A stretch of 64,000 nt of DNA from CAYPTB01 sp964413535 (GCA_964413535.1 CAYPTB010000039.1:47106-111105); one strand, 5' to 3'. Counted from the first letter of the stretch, positions 1-9,671 are shown. Numbers and translations: made by a program. The notes: generated by a model not told the origin, from the sequence alone.

Positions 1-322
1 TGACATGTCGACGCCGAACTCGCGCTCGCGGGCGCAGAGGATAGCGGTCGGTCGTCCCCGCGGCAGCCCGTCACGGGCCTCGCGCGAGCGGGATCGACCG
101 CACCCCGAAGGAGCGACGACTCGGACACCTCCGGCCCGAGGCGGCAACCCCCTGCGCCCTCCGATTCCCCCGCGAACCGAGGCGTACCGAGTATTGAGGA
201 TGGCGCCCGCGGTCGGGATTCGCCAACCTTCGCCGTCCGATCCCCCGCTTCCGGCCCGCTCTCGACCAGCGTCGAGCGCGACGACGGGTCGCGGGGCCTT
301 ATCCCTTTCCAGGAGGAACCCG
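1..322. other. leading non-coding stretch, nothing convincing
   Basis: No convincing gene is seen upstream of the first lipoprotein. An open frame runs through the stretch in the frame of the next gene, but its translation is Arg/Pro/Ser-rich low-complexity sequence typical of translated GC-rich spacer. The next gene has its own strong ribosome binding site at 311-316, so the stretch is best read as promoter and leader DNA, or as the end of an unseen neighbour. Confidence 0.5.
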
Positions 323-877
323 ATGAGATTCGACCTGATCGCTGGCTTGTCCCTGCTCTTCTCGGCGTCGTGTGCGGCCGTGGCTCCCACGCCCCAGGGC
401 GACGTCGGTCGCTACGGCCCCGGAGAGGGCGAGTCGCTCCTGACCTTCGGCGGCGCCCTGTCGATGATCGAACCCGACGAGGGCGAAGACGTGGACTCGC
501 TGACCGGACAGGTGGGCGTCGGCCACTTCCTCGACGAGCACAACGAGGTGGGCGGACAGATCCTCGTTGCGCGCGCCGACAGCGACGGCTTCGATACGTC
601 GTTCATCGCCCTCGCCCCCTACTACAACTACAACTGGCGGCAATCCTCGAGGACCTGGTACTACGCCGGTCCGCACATCGGTCTCCTGTTCAGCGAGGTC
701 GACGCGGGAACGGTCGACGAGGACGACACGAGCTTCAGCTACGGCGCGCACGCCGGCGTCCGCCAATGGCTCACGCCGAGCACGTCGTGGTTCGTCGAGC
801 CGCGCCTCACGCAATCGTCGGAGGTCGACGACTTCACGATCCTGTTCGGTCTCAACGTCACGTTCTGGAACGACTGA
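323..877 (+). CDS. putative outer-membrane beta-barrel-like lipoprotein
   Basis: A 184-residue exported protein of unknown function. The start is set by AGGAGG at 311-316, seven bases before the ATG. The first 18 residues form a signal peptide ending in a lipobox-like FSASC, so lipidation at about Cys18 is likely. The remainder alternates polar and hydrophobic residues with many Tyr/Trp/Phe (YYNYNW, TWYYAGP) and ends in hydrophobic residues plus an aromatic (LNVTFWND). This is the look of a small porin-like or OmpA-like beta-barrel. The chain is acidic. The TTG start of the next gene lies 15 bp after its stop, so the two are probably cotranscribed. Function is unknown; the barrel call is inference from residue pattern only. 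Confidence 0.6.
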   Translation: MRFDLIAGLSLLFSASCAAVAPTPQGDVGRYGPGEGESLLTFGGALSMIEPDEGEDVDSLTGQVGVGHFLDEHNEVGGQILVARADSDGFDTSFIALAPYYNYNWRQSSRTWYYAGPHIGLLFSEVDAGTVDEDDTSFSYGAHAGVRQWLTPSTSWFVEPRLTQSSEVDDFTILFGLNVTFWND

Positions 878-892
878 TTCGGGAGGCGACGT

Positions 893-1906
893 TTGCGCCG
901 GATTCCCGCGGTCGTCACCGCGTTGAGCGCGCTCGCGCTCACGACCTGCGTGTCCGCCGTGCCCGCGGAGCTCTCCGCGGCGCGGCGGGGACCGGTTGCG
1001 TTGCCGGCGGGTGACGGAGCTCACCTCGTCTTCCGGCGCGACCGCGTCGAGCGGCGCCGCGGAGCCGAGGTCGAGTGGAGCATCGAGCACGCCGATGCCG
1101 GCGACCCGCTCGTCTCGGCCATCGACCTCGACTCGGCCTGGGCCGCCGTCGGGTACGCGCGCCGGCTCGCCTTCGTCCAGCTCGCCGCCCAGCGAGTGAG
1201 CTGGACGGACAGCCCCGCGAGCGATCCGCGGGGACTCGCGCTGCGCGGCGAGACGGCCGCCCTGTGGAGCGGGACGCGCGCCGTGGCCGTGCGCGTTCCC
1301 TCCGGAGCGGTGCTGTGGGAGGACGACCTCGCGCCGCTGCTCGAGTCGGTCGGCGTCAATCGCCTAGAGCACCTCGTCCCGCGCGGCGACGACCGCGCGC
1401 TCGTGCTCGGCTCGCGCACGGGCTCCTCCTTCACCGACGGGAAGGTCGTCGTGCTCGCCCTCGACCGCTCGCGCGGCGACTGGCGCATCGAGAACGAGAG
1501 CACGCTGCGCGGGCTCACCTGGGTGCACCGCGCCGCGAGCGAGGGCGCGGCGCTGTACGTCGCCGGTTTGCGCGAGGAGACGCAGCGCTCGCCCGGCGGC
1601 CCCGGCCGCCTGCTGCAGGCCCTCGTGGTCGCGCAAGTCGACCTCGACACGCTTTCCGCGCGCGAGATCCTGTGGTCGCAGCGCCAGGCGCGCTCGACCG
1701 TCGTGCACGAGCTCGCCGTCGGCACGAACGCGCTCGCACTCCTGCTCGACGGCAAGACCGTCGAGGTCTACCGCATCGTCGAGAACGGCCGCGCCACGGC
1801 CCCGGTGTTCGACCAACACTTCGCCTCCGCCGAATCGCTCGCCTGGATCTCCCCCGCAGAGCTGCTCGTCGTCGCCGACGGCGAGCCGCGCAGCGTGCGG
1901 TACTGA
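893..1906 (+). CDS. secreted lipoprotein of unknown function (possible beta-propeller)
   Basis: A 337-residue protein starting at TTG, chosen because GGGAGG lies at 881-886 just upstream and because the N-terminus then reads as a signal peptide with a lipobox (LALTTC, Cys about residue 19). The body contains repeated short hydrophobic strands with W/G-rich turns (for example AALWSGTRAVAVRVPSG, VVVLALDRSRGDWRIE), as in PQQ- or WD-type beta-propellers that compare values. No catalytic motif is evident. It follows the beta-barrel-like lipoprotein by 15 bp. Family not recognised; the propeller assignment is inference. Confidence 0.6.
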   Translation: MRRIPAVVTALSALALTTCVSAVPAELSAARRGPVALPAGDGAHLVFRRDRVERRRGAEVEWSIEHADAGDPLVSAIDLDSAWAAVGYARRLAFVQLAAQRVSWTDSPASDPRGLALRGETAALWSGTRAVAVRVPSGAVLWEDDLAPLLESVGVNRLEHLVPRGDDRALVLGSRTGSSFTDGKVVVLALDRSRGDWRIENESTLRGLTWVHRAASEGAALYVAGLREETQRSPGGPGRLLQALVVAQVDLDTLSAREILWSQRQARSTVVHELAVGTNALALLLDGKTVEVYRIVENGRATAPVFDQHFASAESLAWISPAELLVVADGEPRSVRY

Positions 1907-2051
1907 CAGGAGCTCGACCGAGGGCGTGGTCTGCTCGCGTCGCAGCCCGCTCCGCGGGGGAGACCGAGGGCCAGGGCCGGATCCACGGGGCGGACCTGTC
2001 CAAGCAGGAGAGCAGCGAGTTCAATGGATAAAGCTCGCCCAGGAGGAACCC

Positions 2052-3383
2052 ATGAAACTCGAGCGTCTGCTGTTCTACGCCGTGATCGCCTTCGCCGCGT
2101 CGAACTCTGCGCGCGGCGACGTGATCGTCGTCGATTCCGCCGGAGGGGGGGACCACACGACTCTGCAAGCCGCAGTCGATGCCGCGGTCGACGGTGACAT
2201 ACTCCTCGTGCGCCAAGGTGCGTACGCAGGCTTCCGCGTCGACGACAAGTCGCTATCCGTCGTCGCCGAGGAGATCGCCACGGTCGATGTGCTGGGCGGC
2301 ATCGCGGTCGAGAACCTCGCGGCGGCGCGCAGCGTCACGCTCGTGGGCCTGCAGGTCACGGGGGCGTTGGGGAGCTGCCCGACGCAGGGCAGCGCGCTGC
2401 TCGCGCGCAACGACGCGGGCGCCGTGCGCGCGCTTTCGTGCCGTTTCATCGGAGCCGGCGGCTCGATGCAGGGGTGCTACTTCCTCTATTGCCCGTGCGA
2501 CCCCAAGTACGGCTACGGCTACACCTCCGTCTACTACGGGCATTACCTCGACTACCACCTCGCCGGCTGGGACGCCGTGCGCTTGTTCCACGCGGAGCAG
2601 GTCACGCTCGCGCGCTGCGTCGTGCGCGGCGGCTTCGCCATCGCCGAGGACGACTCGGCCTACGGCGTCGGCGGCGACGGCGGCCACGGGATGCTCGCGC
2701 TCGAGTCGAACCTCGCGCTGTACGACTGCATCGTCGAGGGGCAGAACGGCGCGTACGCCGCGCAGATCGGCGGGGACGGAGGGACGGGGCTGTTCCTCGA
2801 GGGATCGCGGGCCTTCGGCTCCGGTACCGAGTTCCGCGGCGACCGCGGCGCAGATGCGTACGATTTCTTCTACTCCGCGGGCGGCGACGGCGGTCACGGC
2901 GCGAGCGTTCCGCCGGGATCGGAGCTCGACACCGTCGCCTGCAGCTTCTTCGGCGGGGACGGCGGCATGGCGCTTTTCGTCCAGGGCGAGCCGGGACAAC
3001 CCATCGCGGGCGGCGGGACGGTCACACGATCGGCCGGCCCTGCCCGCAGCGTCTGGATCGATCCGCCGACGGACGACGGCTCGCAGATGTCCATCGAGTT
3101 CCGCGGCGACACGGCGGACTTCGTCTTCCTGGCGCTGTCGCTCCAGCCGGGCTTCGAGCCCGCGCCAGGCCTGTCGGGCGTCATCGTCATCGGACCGGGA
3201 GTCTTCGTGCCGATGGGCTTCGTGCCGCCGTCGGGCGTGCTCGTGAAGAACGCAGGCCTGAACATCCTCGACCCCGGAGTGGAGGGGATCGAGGTCTACG
3301 CGCAGGGCGTCTTCCTCGACGCGGCGCTCAGCGTGCGCCTCGCTTCGTGGACGCACATCGTGGTCCTCGATCCGAACCTCTGA
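2052..3383 (+). CDS. secreted right-handed beta-helix protein
   Basis: A 443-residue protein with a cleavable signal peptide (about residues 1-22, ending near SARGD). The ATG is preceded by AGGAGG at 2041-2046. From residue 24 it shows the opening typical of pectin-lyase-like helices: IVVDSAGGGDHTTLQAAVDAA, then repeated short strands with LLVRQGAYAGF, a pattern found in DUF1565/NosD-like proteins. Mid-protein there are several GGDGGHG glycine/aspartate turns (residues about 210-310), possibly metal-binding or loop turns of the helix. No PEP-CTERM or Por sorting signal is seen. It ends 3 bp from the convergent ASST-like gene. Substrate unknown. Confidence 0.7.
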   Translation: MKLERLLFYAVIAFAASNSARGDVIVVDSAGGGDHTTLQAAVDAAVDGDILLVRQGAYAGFRVDDKSLSVVAEEIATVDVLGGIAVENLAAARSVTLVGLQVTGALGSCPTQGSALLARNDAGAVRALSCRFIGAGGSMQGCYFLYCPCDPKYGYGYTSVYYGHYLDYHLAGWDAVRLFHAEQVTLARCVVRGGFAIAEDDSAYGVGGDGGHGMLALESNLALYDCIVEGQNGAYAAQIGGDGGTGLFLEGSRAFGSGTEFRGDRGADAYDFFYSAGGDGGHGASVPPGSELDTVACSFFGGDGGMALFVQGEPGQPIAGGGTVTRSAGPARSVWIDPPTDDGSQMSIEFRGDTADFVFLALSLQPGFEPAPGLSGVIVIGPGVFVPMGFVPPSGVLVKNAGLNILDPGVEGIEVYAQGVFLDAALSVRLASWTHIVVLDPNL

Positions 3384-3386
3384 GCT

Positions 3387-4754
3387 TCAGCGCCTGCCGA
3401 GGAAGGGCTCGACCTCGTCGGGCGCGTAGCGCCGCAGCCGGATGGCGGCGCGGCGGCCTTCTTCGTCGCGCTCTGGCGCGACGAAGCGCCACACGATCTC
3501 GCCTGCGCGGGTGACCTCGAACGCTTCGCCGCGCTCGGAGTTGCAGACCAGCACGTTGCCGCCCGGAAGCTCATGGCAGGTCCCGCGCGTCGTGCAGTAG
3601 AAGTCGGAGGGCTCGGGCGCGCTCCAACTCCAGACGATCTCCTCGGTCGCGGGATCGACCTCGACGATGCGCGAGTGTCTGCGGCCGCGAATGCCGTTGT
3701 CGAAGACGAGCACGTTGCCGTTCGCGAGCAGCGAGGCTTCGTGCGGCCCCTGCAGGACGCCGCGCCCGAAGCGCCAGACTTCCAGGCCGGTCTCCCAGCG
3801 GAAGACGGCGATCTCGTCCTGGTGGCGCAGCGTGACGAGCACGTTCCCCGACGCGTACAGGGGACCGCGGTCGGCGAGCTCGGGCCGCTCGATCCAGTGC
3901 ACGGCGTTCGCGTGGATGAGGTCGACGGGGAAGTCCGACGGCGCAGCGGGGGCGGTCGTCTCGCGCGGCCAGGCGCTCGCCGTGCGATCGGCCGCGGCAA
4001 AGGCCTCGACCTCGGCCAGCACGACGGCGAAGGCGTCGCGGTCCCCCGCGGGGAGCTCGTGGAAGTCGCCTTCGACGCCGAGCGACGGAGCCCGCCCCTC
4101 GACGTCCAGGAGATCGCCCAGCGAGTGTGACTCGAGCACGCGGCCGTCCGCGCTCATGCGCACGACGAGATTGTCGAGCAGTGGGGGCCAACCGAGCTTG
4201 GGGTCGAGCTCGCGCCGCTCGAGCGTGAGGACCACGATCTCGCCACGCGGCGTCCACTCGAGGTCGTGGTGCGCGGCCAGCGGCGTCCTCCAGCGCAGCG
4301 TTCCGTCGAAGCCCAAGCGCGCGACGTAGGCGCGCGGAACGCCGGTGTTCGCGCCATCCGAATCGAGCGCGCCGAGCACCAGCACGTCCCCGTCCGGCAG
4401 GAGCTCGCAGCGCACCCAGGCCTTGGCGAGCGGATCGCTCCAGCGCGCGACGGAGTTCCCGGCTGCGTCGATCAGCGCGGCCCGGGCGAAGGGGATGCTC
4501 ACGTAGAGGTCGTAGCCGGGCGCCGAGCGCGCCTCGTCGCGCAGCAGCACGCCGCTCTCCCCGTCGTCCTCGACCTCGGTGAAGTCGACGTAGCCGAGCG
4601 ACGCGAGCTCGGTCGGCGCCGGCGGCGCCGGGGCGAGAGCTTCCTCCGCGCTCGCGACCGGCGCCCGCGCCTCGCGCTCCGCTCCGCAGCAAAGGGCCGA
4701 AGCCGCCAGGACTGCGGAGAGGAAACGTGTGCCGGAGCCCATGGCGCAAGTCAT
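3387..4754 (-). CDS. arylsulfotransferase (ASST)-family lipoprotein
   Basis: 455 residues. The N-terminus is a signal peptide with lipobox (AASALCCG), so the protein is probably anchored outside the cytoplasm. The C-terminal two thirds match the ASST/arylsulfotransferase beta-propeller family: HANAVHWIE (about residue 290), RHQDEIAVFRWETG, GPHEASLLANGNVLVFDNG and CHELPGGNVLVCNS. In true ASST enzymes a histidine accepts sulfate; the His residues in the HANAV and GPHEA motifs are the candidates. Several family members are only structural propellers, so activity is uncertain. The ATG at 4754 has GAGGCGG upstream; a second in-frame ATG is at 4742. It lies 98 bp downstream of the receptor kinase on the same strand. 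Confidence 0.75.
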   Translation of the reverse strand: MTCAMGSGTRFLSAVLAASALCCGAEREARAPVASAEEALAPAPPAPTELASLGYVDFTEVEDDGESGVLLRDEARSAPGYDLYVSIPFARAALIDAAGNSVARWSDPLAKAWVRCELLPDGDVLVLGALDSDGANTGVPRAYVARLGFDGTLRWRTPLAAHHDLEWTPRGEIVVLTLERRELDPKLGWPPLLDNLVVRMSADGRVLESHSLGDLLDVEGRAPSLGVEGDFHELPAGDRDAFAVVLAEVEAFAAADRTASAWPRETTAPAAPSDFPVDLIHANAVHWIERPELADRGPLYASGNVLVTLRHQDEIAVFRWETGLEVWRFGRGVLQGPHEASLLANGNVLVFDNGIRGRRHSRIVEVDPATEEIVWSWSAPEPSDFYCTTRGTCHELPGGNVLVCNSERGEAFEVTRAGEIVWRFVAPERDEEGRRAAIRLRRYAPDEVEPFLGRR

Positions 4755-4852
4755 GGTAGACCGCCTCGGCCTCCGGGGGCAGCGCCGTGCGCAGATGGAT
4801 TCGCAGGCTTGCGCTCACGCCCGCAGCCTTCGGCCCTGCGCGAGCGGCGCGA

Positions 4853-7800
4853 TCACTCGCGCGCGCCGAGCGCGACGCGGAAGCCGATGTGCGACGCGCC
4901 GCCGCGCGGGAGGAAGCCCGTGCGGAGCGCGAGGCGACAGCCGTCCTCGCCGTCGAGATAGGAGCCGCCGAGCAGGGCCTTCGCGCCGTCGTCCGAAGCC
5001 CACTCCGAGACGTTTCCGGCGAAGCCGACCGCGCCGACGCGGGAGACGTCGCCCAGCGCGAGCGCCGCCGGCGACGTGGTCGCGTAGCCGTCCGCGGCGC
5101 CGTCGGCGTTGCAGAGCTCGGGCTGCCACGCGTCGCCCCACGGGAAGCTCCCCCCGTCCGGACCGCGCGCGGCGTGGAGCCACTGCGCGGGCGACGGGAG
5201 CGCCAGCTCGGCCCATTTGCAGAACGCGAGGGCTTCGTCGAACGAGACGCTCACCACCGGATGGTCGTCGGGCGGAGCGAACGACGGCCGCGCGGGCTTC
5301 GCGAACGCCTCGTACTGCCGCCACGTGACCTCGTTCGCGCCGATGTAGAACGGCTCGGCGATGCGCGCGCTCTGGCCGTCGAGCGAGAGCTCGCCTGCCG
5401 GGACGAGCACGAGCTCGATCCCACTCTTGCGGTGCACGACGCGCTGCGCGAAGCCGCCCGCGCCGTAGCCGCTCCCCGTCACCGCCTCGCAACCCGCGGG
5501 CGCGCGCGACGCGCCGAGCGCCACGCGCAGCTCGGTCGGATCGCTCTCGCGGCCTTCCTTGTCGCGCAGGCTGACCGCGATCGCGCCGTCGATCCGCGCG
5601 AGCTCGTCGAGCGAGAGCTCGAGCTCGAACGAGCGGCCTTCCACGCGCGCCTCGCGTCCCCCCACGAGGGCGCGCGCGAGCTCGCGATCGGCCTCGCCGC
5701 GCACCCACAAGCCGTCCGCGTCGGGCGCGATCGCCGTGTTCGCGGCGGGCGACAGCGCGACGAGCCGCGGCGGCGACGGGGCGCGCGTGACCGTCAGCGT
5801 CTCGCTGCTCACCTGCTGGGCGCGGTCGGTGGCGGTGACGCGCAGCCGGTTCTCACCCTCGGCCAGCACCACGCGGTGGGCGAAGCGGCCGTCCTTTCCG
5901 ACGACGACCGGCTCGCCCGCGATGACGAGCTCGACTTGCGTCGAGTCGCGCACCAGGCCGTTGAGCTCGAGCTCCGGAGCGTCGGTGCGTTCGGGCAGCG
6001 GCTCGTCGAACGCGATCACGGGCGCCGTGCGGTCGAGCTCGAGCTCGAGCACCGCTTCGCCCTTGCGGCCGGCGCGATCCGTGGCGCGGAACACGAGGCG
6101 GTGGCGACCGTCGCCGGAGAGCTCGATCTGGTGGGCGAAGCTCCCGTCGGACCCGATCTCGATCTCGGCGCCGGCGCACTCGACGCGCACGAGCTCGCCG
6201 GGCTCGGCGTCGCGGGCACGGCCCTCGACGACGAGCTCGGCTTGGTCGACGAGCCGCAGACCCGAGCCGAGGTCGACGCCCGGCGGCGTGAGCTCGAGCG
6301 TCGGATCGAGCGTGTCGACCACCACCGCGCGGCTCGCGAGCAACGCGCCGCTCCCTGGATCGCGGAGCTCGATCGCCGACGCGCCCTCCGGCAGGGCGAC
6401 ATCGGTCGCGAAGCTCCCGTCGCCCTGCAGCGCCGTGCGCACGCCGTTCACCGTGACCACGCTTCCGCCGCCCGCGACGCGTCCCTGGACGCGCGTGCGC
6501 GGACTCGCGAAGTGCTCGCCTTCGCGCGGTTGGTCGAGCTCCACGCGCGCGGGCCCGATGGCCACGGATTCGTCGAGCGTGCGCGCCGCTTCGCCGGGGA
6601 CCGCTCCGCCGGGGACCGCTCCGCTAGGGGTCGCGCCGCCGAAAGTCTCGCTCGCATCTCGCGCACCATCGCCCGCGCCGTTCCAGCGCCACGGACGCAG
6701 GGCGACGAGTCCCACGAGGAGCACGAGCGCGCCGCCTGCGACGAGGAGCTTGCGCAGGAGCGCGTTCGTGTCGCGCCGCTCCTCCACGGCGTCCTCGAGC
6801 AGCTTCTCGATGCGCTCGGTCGACGGCCGCTTCTCCTTGTCGCGCGCGAGCAGCTCGCGGCACAAGCGCGCGATCCACGGCGAGCCCTCGACCGCGGAGA
6901 GCGGCGTGGGATCCTCCTGCAGGCGCGCCGCGAGGATCTCCATCGCCGTCTTGCCCGCGAACGGATAGCCGCCCGCGACCATGCGGTAGATCATGATCCC
7001 GAGCGCGTACAGGTCCGTGCGGCTGTCGACCTCGCCGCCGCGCACCTGTTCCGGCGCCATGTAGTGCGGCGTGCCGATCGGCATCTGCGTGTCCATCGTC
7101 ATCGCGTGCTCGAGCGCGCCCTCGCGCCGCAGGATCTTCGCGATGCCGAAGTCGAGGATCTGGAGCTGCTCGTCGTCCTCACCCTCGCGCTCGACGATGA
7201 CGTTCGCCGGCTTGAGGTCGCGGTGCACCACGCCGCGGCCGTGCGCGTACTCGAGGATCGAGAGGATCTGGCGCACGTAGCGCACCACCTGGAGCGGCGG
7301 GAGCACGCCCTTCTCGCGCAGGACGTCATCGAGCGAGCGGCCCACGACGAAGGCCATCGTGAAGTAGGCCTCGCCCGCGTCCGTGATGCCGTCGTTGAAG
7401 ATCTGCGGGATGCCGGGGTGCTGGAGCGTGCGTAACACGCGGATCTCGTTCTTGAAGCGCCGCGCGAACTCGCTCTTCTCCTGGTGTTCCGGCAGCACGA
7501 GCTTGAGCGCGAGCCGCTCGTTCGAGTGGAACGTGTCCTCGACCAGGAAGACCTTCCCGAAGCCGCCCTGGCCGAGCACCTTCGCGATGCGATAGCGCCG
7601 GTCGAAGAGCTCGCCCGCCTCGGCCAGCGGAACCGTGGGGAGCGGCACCGTGGCGTCGAGCTCCCCCGCGAGGAGCTCGTCGAGCTGCGCGAGCTCGCGT
7701 TCGAGCTCGCCGGGGACCACGCGCTCGATCCAGGCGCGCAACCCCGGCGACTCGGGGTGCTCGGCGCAGAACGCGTCGAGGTCGACGGGCTCGTCCGAGT

Positions 7801-7975
7801 GCCGCGCGATCAAGAACTGCCGAGCCAGCTCGCGCGTGCGGTCTTCCGAGCCTGCGGGTCCCGTCTCCAAGTTTTGCCTGACTCCGGGGAGGCGCGTCGT
7901 CCGCACGGCCGGCGCGCGGCCTCCACGGAGAGACGACGGCGGCGCGACCCATCGTGCTCGGGCGCGTTCGGACAC
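4853..7975 (-). CDS. transmembrane Ser/Thr kinase with Ig-like repeats and FGE-fold (SUMF1) domain
   Basis: About 1040 residues with a receptor-like layout. Residues about 128-395 are a Hanks-type kinase: glycine loop GQGGFG, ATP-binding Lys in ALKLVL, catalytic HRDLKPANV, DFG and APEQ. A single transmembrane helix lies near 408-426 (LLVAGGALVLLVGLVAL). Then come about four Ig-like repeats (about 478-818) with recurring DGSFA, LPEG and TATDRA motifs. The end (about 850-1040) is an FGE-sulfatase domain: VLVPAGE, NEVTWRQYEAF, HPVVSVSFDEALAFCKW, LPSPAQW, GNVSEW, GGSYL, GFRVA. At GGSYLDGEDGC the first of the two active-site cysteines of genuine FGE is Asp and only the second remains, so this domain is probably a sensor, not an enzyme. 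The start is uncertain: GTG at 7975 (GGGAG nearby), TTG at 7870 or ATG at 8080, which would overlap the upstream gene. Confidence 0.88.
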   Translation of the reverse strand: MSERARARWVAPPSSLRGGRAPAVRTTRLPGVRQNLETGPAGSEDRTRELARQFLIARHSDEPVDLDAFCAEHPESPGLRAWIERVVPGELERELAQLDELLAGELDATVPLPTVPLAEAGELFDRRYRIAKVLGQGGFGKVFLVEDTFHSNERLALKLVLPEHQEKSEFARRFKNEIRVLRTLQHPGIPQIFNDGITDAGEAYFTMAFVVGRSLDDVLREKGVLPPLQVVRYVRQILSILEYAHGRGVVHRDLKPANVIVEREGEDDEQLQILDFGIAKILRREGALEHAMTMDTQMPIGTPHYMAPEQVRGGEVDSRTDLYALGIMIYRMVAGGYPFAGKTAMEILAARLQEDPTPLSAVEGSPWIARLCRELLARDKEKRPSTERIEKLLEDAVEERRDTNALLRKLLVAGGALVLLVGLVALRPWRWNGAGDGARDASETFGGATPSGAVPGGAVPGEAARTLDESVAIGPARVELDQPREGEHFASPRTRVQGRVAGGGSVVTVNGVRTALQGDGSFATDVALPEGASAIELRDPGSGALLASRAVVVDTLDPTLELTPPGVDLGSGLRLVDQAELVVEGRARDAEPGELVRVECAGAEIEIGSDGSFAHQIELSGDGRHRLVFRATDRAGRKGEAVLELELDRTAPVIAFDEPLPERTDAPELELNGLVRDSTQVELVIAGEPVVVGKDGRFAHRVVLAEGENRLRVTATDRAQQVSSETLTVTRAPSPPRLVALSPAANTAIAPDADGLWVRGEADRELARALVGGREARVEGRSFELELSLDELARIDGAIAVSLRDKEGRESDPTELRVALGASRAPAGCEAVTGSGYGAGGFAQRVVHRKSGIELVLVPAGELSLDGQSARIAEPFYIGANEVTWRQYEAFAKPARPSFAPPDDHPVVSVSFDEALAFCKWAELALPSPAQWLHAARGPDGGSFPWGDAWQPELCNADGAADGYATTSPAALALGDVSRVGAVGFAGNVSEWASDDGAKALLGGSYLDGEDGCRLALRTGFLPRGGASHIGFRVALGARE

Positions 7976-8009
7976 AGTCTCCCAAACTCGCGGCGGCGAG
8001 GGAAAGCCT

Positions 8010-9671
8010 CTACTCGCGCCTCCGCTGCTCGGCCGCCTTCTCGCCCTGCAGGAGGATCGCTCGCCCCACCTGCTCCACACGGAAGCGCCGGCCGAAGTAG
8101 TACTGGACGCGCAGCCAACCCTCGGACTCGGGAAGGACGATGGGATAGGGGATCGCTCGCCCGGCCGCGCGCTCGAGCTCGAGCTTCGCGTGGAGCCGCG
8201 CGAGGTGGCTCTCGTGGGCGAGCGAGCCGAGCGGCAGCAGCACGCGCAGCGCGCCGACCGAGAGCAGCGCGCACGCGAGCAGACCCGCCGGGAAGCGTCC
8301 GCTGCGCCCGGGGGCGAGGCGGCGTACGGCGAGGAAGAGACCGAGGACGAGCGCGAAGGTGAGCGCGACGACGCCGGGCGTTCCCAGGGGCTCGAAGGTG
8401 CGCCAGGCGACGTCCATCGGGAAGACCGCGGCGCGGTCGACGAGTGGTCGCACGCCCGTGATCGGCACGGCGATCCACGGCAGGAGCGCGAGGACCGCCG
8501 CGGCGAGCAGGAGGTTCAAGGAACGCGCGGCCGATGACAATGACTCGCGCGCCAAGCGCGCGAGCCAGGCCCCGATCGCCACGGCGAAGAGGGGGTAGGA
8601 GGGCAGGGGATACCAGGGGAAGCGCTTCGAGACGGCGGCGAAGAAGAGCCACACGGCGAGGGCGAGGAGCAGCACGAAGCGCCAGCCGGCGCGCTCGCGC
8701 TCGGTCTTGGGCGCGAGCCAAAGGCCGACCAGCGCGGGCAGCACGGCGAGCGACCAGGGGAAGAGCCCGTGCAGCGCGCGTTCGCCGTACCACACGAGGT
8801 TCTCGAGCGGGCCCCCGCTGTAGGCGCCGCCGCCGACCGTTCCCTCCGCTTCGCCGCTCATCTTCGCGAGGACTTCGCGGAACTCATCCCCCAGCGCGAG
8901 CGCCTGCGCGACGTGCCACACGAGGCCGAGCGGAAGGACGGCGAGACCGCACAGCGCCCAGCGAGAAAAGTGCGTGCGCGCGGCCTTCGTCGTCGCGAAG
9001 AAGAGGAGCTCCGCCGCGATCGGAACGATCACCGCGGGGACCTTGACCGAGAGCAGCAGGGCCAAGAGCAGGTGGTGCGGCACGAAGCTCCCGCCGGCCG
9101 TCGCGCCCGCAGTGGAAGCGGCCGCGCGCACGCCGCGCAGGAACGCGATCGCGATCGCGACGAAGAGGAAGCTCACCACGGCGTCGAGCTCGCCGGTGCG
9201 GGCGCCGTGCAGGTAGACGAACTGGAAGCTCGTGAGCTGCACGAGCGCCGCGAGCAGCGCGGCGACGCGGCCGGGCGCGGGATCGAGCTCGCTCGCGAGG
9301 CGGTGGACGGCGAGCACGGTCGCGAGCCCGAAGCAGGCCGAGAGGAGCCGCATCGTCCACAGGTTGTCGCCGAAGGCCGCGATGAGCGCCGCGCGCGCCC
9401 AGTACTGCGTCGGCGCGTTCATGAACGTGTCGTAGACGCGGTGTTGGCCGTGGTAGTCGAGGTGCGTGAAGTCGCCGCGCTCCACCATCGTCGCGGCGAT
9501 CACGTGGTAGATGCCCTCGTCGCCGTTGACGACGCTGTAGCTCCCGAGACCGAAGAAGAACACGAACAGCCCGAGCACGACGAGCAGGGGCACGTGCCAG
9601 CGCGGCGCGCGGCCGCCCTCGGCGCGCGGGCTCCCCCCCGCCGTGCTCGTCCCGGATGCGTCGCCGGTCAT
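8010..9671 (-). CDS. GT-C / PMT-ArnT-like glycosyltransferase family 39 protein
   Basis: 553 residues, polytopic with about 11-12 hydrophobic helices. The first extracytoplasmic loop carries the acidic pair expected of GT-C enzymes (SVVNGDEGIYHVI), followed by a Tyr-rich loop and a YLHGARTGELDAVVSFLF helix pair as in the PMT/ArnT group. These enzymes move a sugar or aminosugar from a polyprenyl-phosphate carrier to lipid, protein or glycan at the outer face of the inner membrane. The ATG at 9671 overlaps the stop of the sulfatase-fold gene (ATGA), which fixes the start and implies translational coupling. Acceptor and donor cannot be read from sequence. Confidence 0.8.
   Translation of the reverse strand: MTGDASGTSTAGGSPRAEGGRAPRWHVPLLVVLGLFVFFFGLGSYSVVNGDEGIYHVIAATMVERGDFTHLDYHGQHRVYDTFMNAPTQYWARAALIAAFGDNLWTMRLLSACFGLATVLAVHRLASELDPAPGRVAALLAALVQLTSFQFVYLHGARTGELDAVVSFLFVAIAIAFLRGVRAAASTAGATAGGSFVPHHLLLALLLSVKVPAVIVPIAAELLFFATTKAARTHFSRWALCGLAVLPLGLVWHVAQALALGDEFREVLAKMSGEAEGTVGGGAYSGGPLENLVWYGERALHGLFPWSLAVLPALVGLWLAPKTERERAGWRFVLLLALAVWLFFAAVSKRFPWYPLPSYPLFAVAIGAWLARLARESLSSAARSLNLLLAAAVLALLPWIAVPITGVRPLVDRAAVFPMDVAWRTFEPLGTPGVVALTFALVLGLFLAVRRLAPGRSGRFPAGLLACALLSVGALRVLLPLGSLAHESHLARLHAKLELERAAGRAIPYPIVLPESEGWLRVQYYFGRRFRVEQVGRAILLQGEKAAEQRRRE

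Noticed and set aside
4853..5520. FGE domain as an active formylglycine-generating enzyme for the neighbouring sulfatase
   Set aside because: The FGE domain lacks one catalytic cysteine and the sulfatase-fold protein lacks the target cysteine.
4853..5520. Diversity-generating retroelement target (C-type-lectin/FGE fold)
   Set aside because: No reverse transcriptase or template repeat nearby.
4787..7435. 882-residue plus-strand ORF over the kinase gene
   Set aside because: Antisense shadow in GC-rich DNA; the minus-strand frame has the clear kinase and FGE domains.
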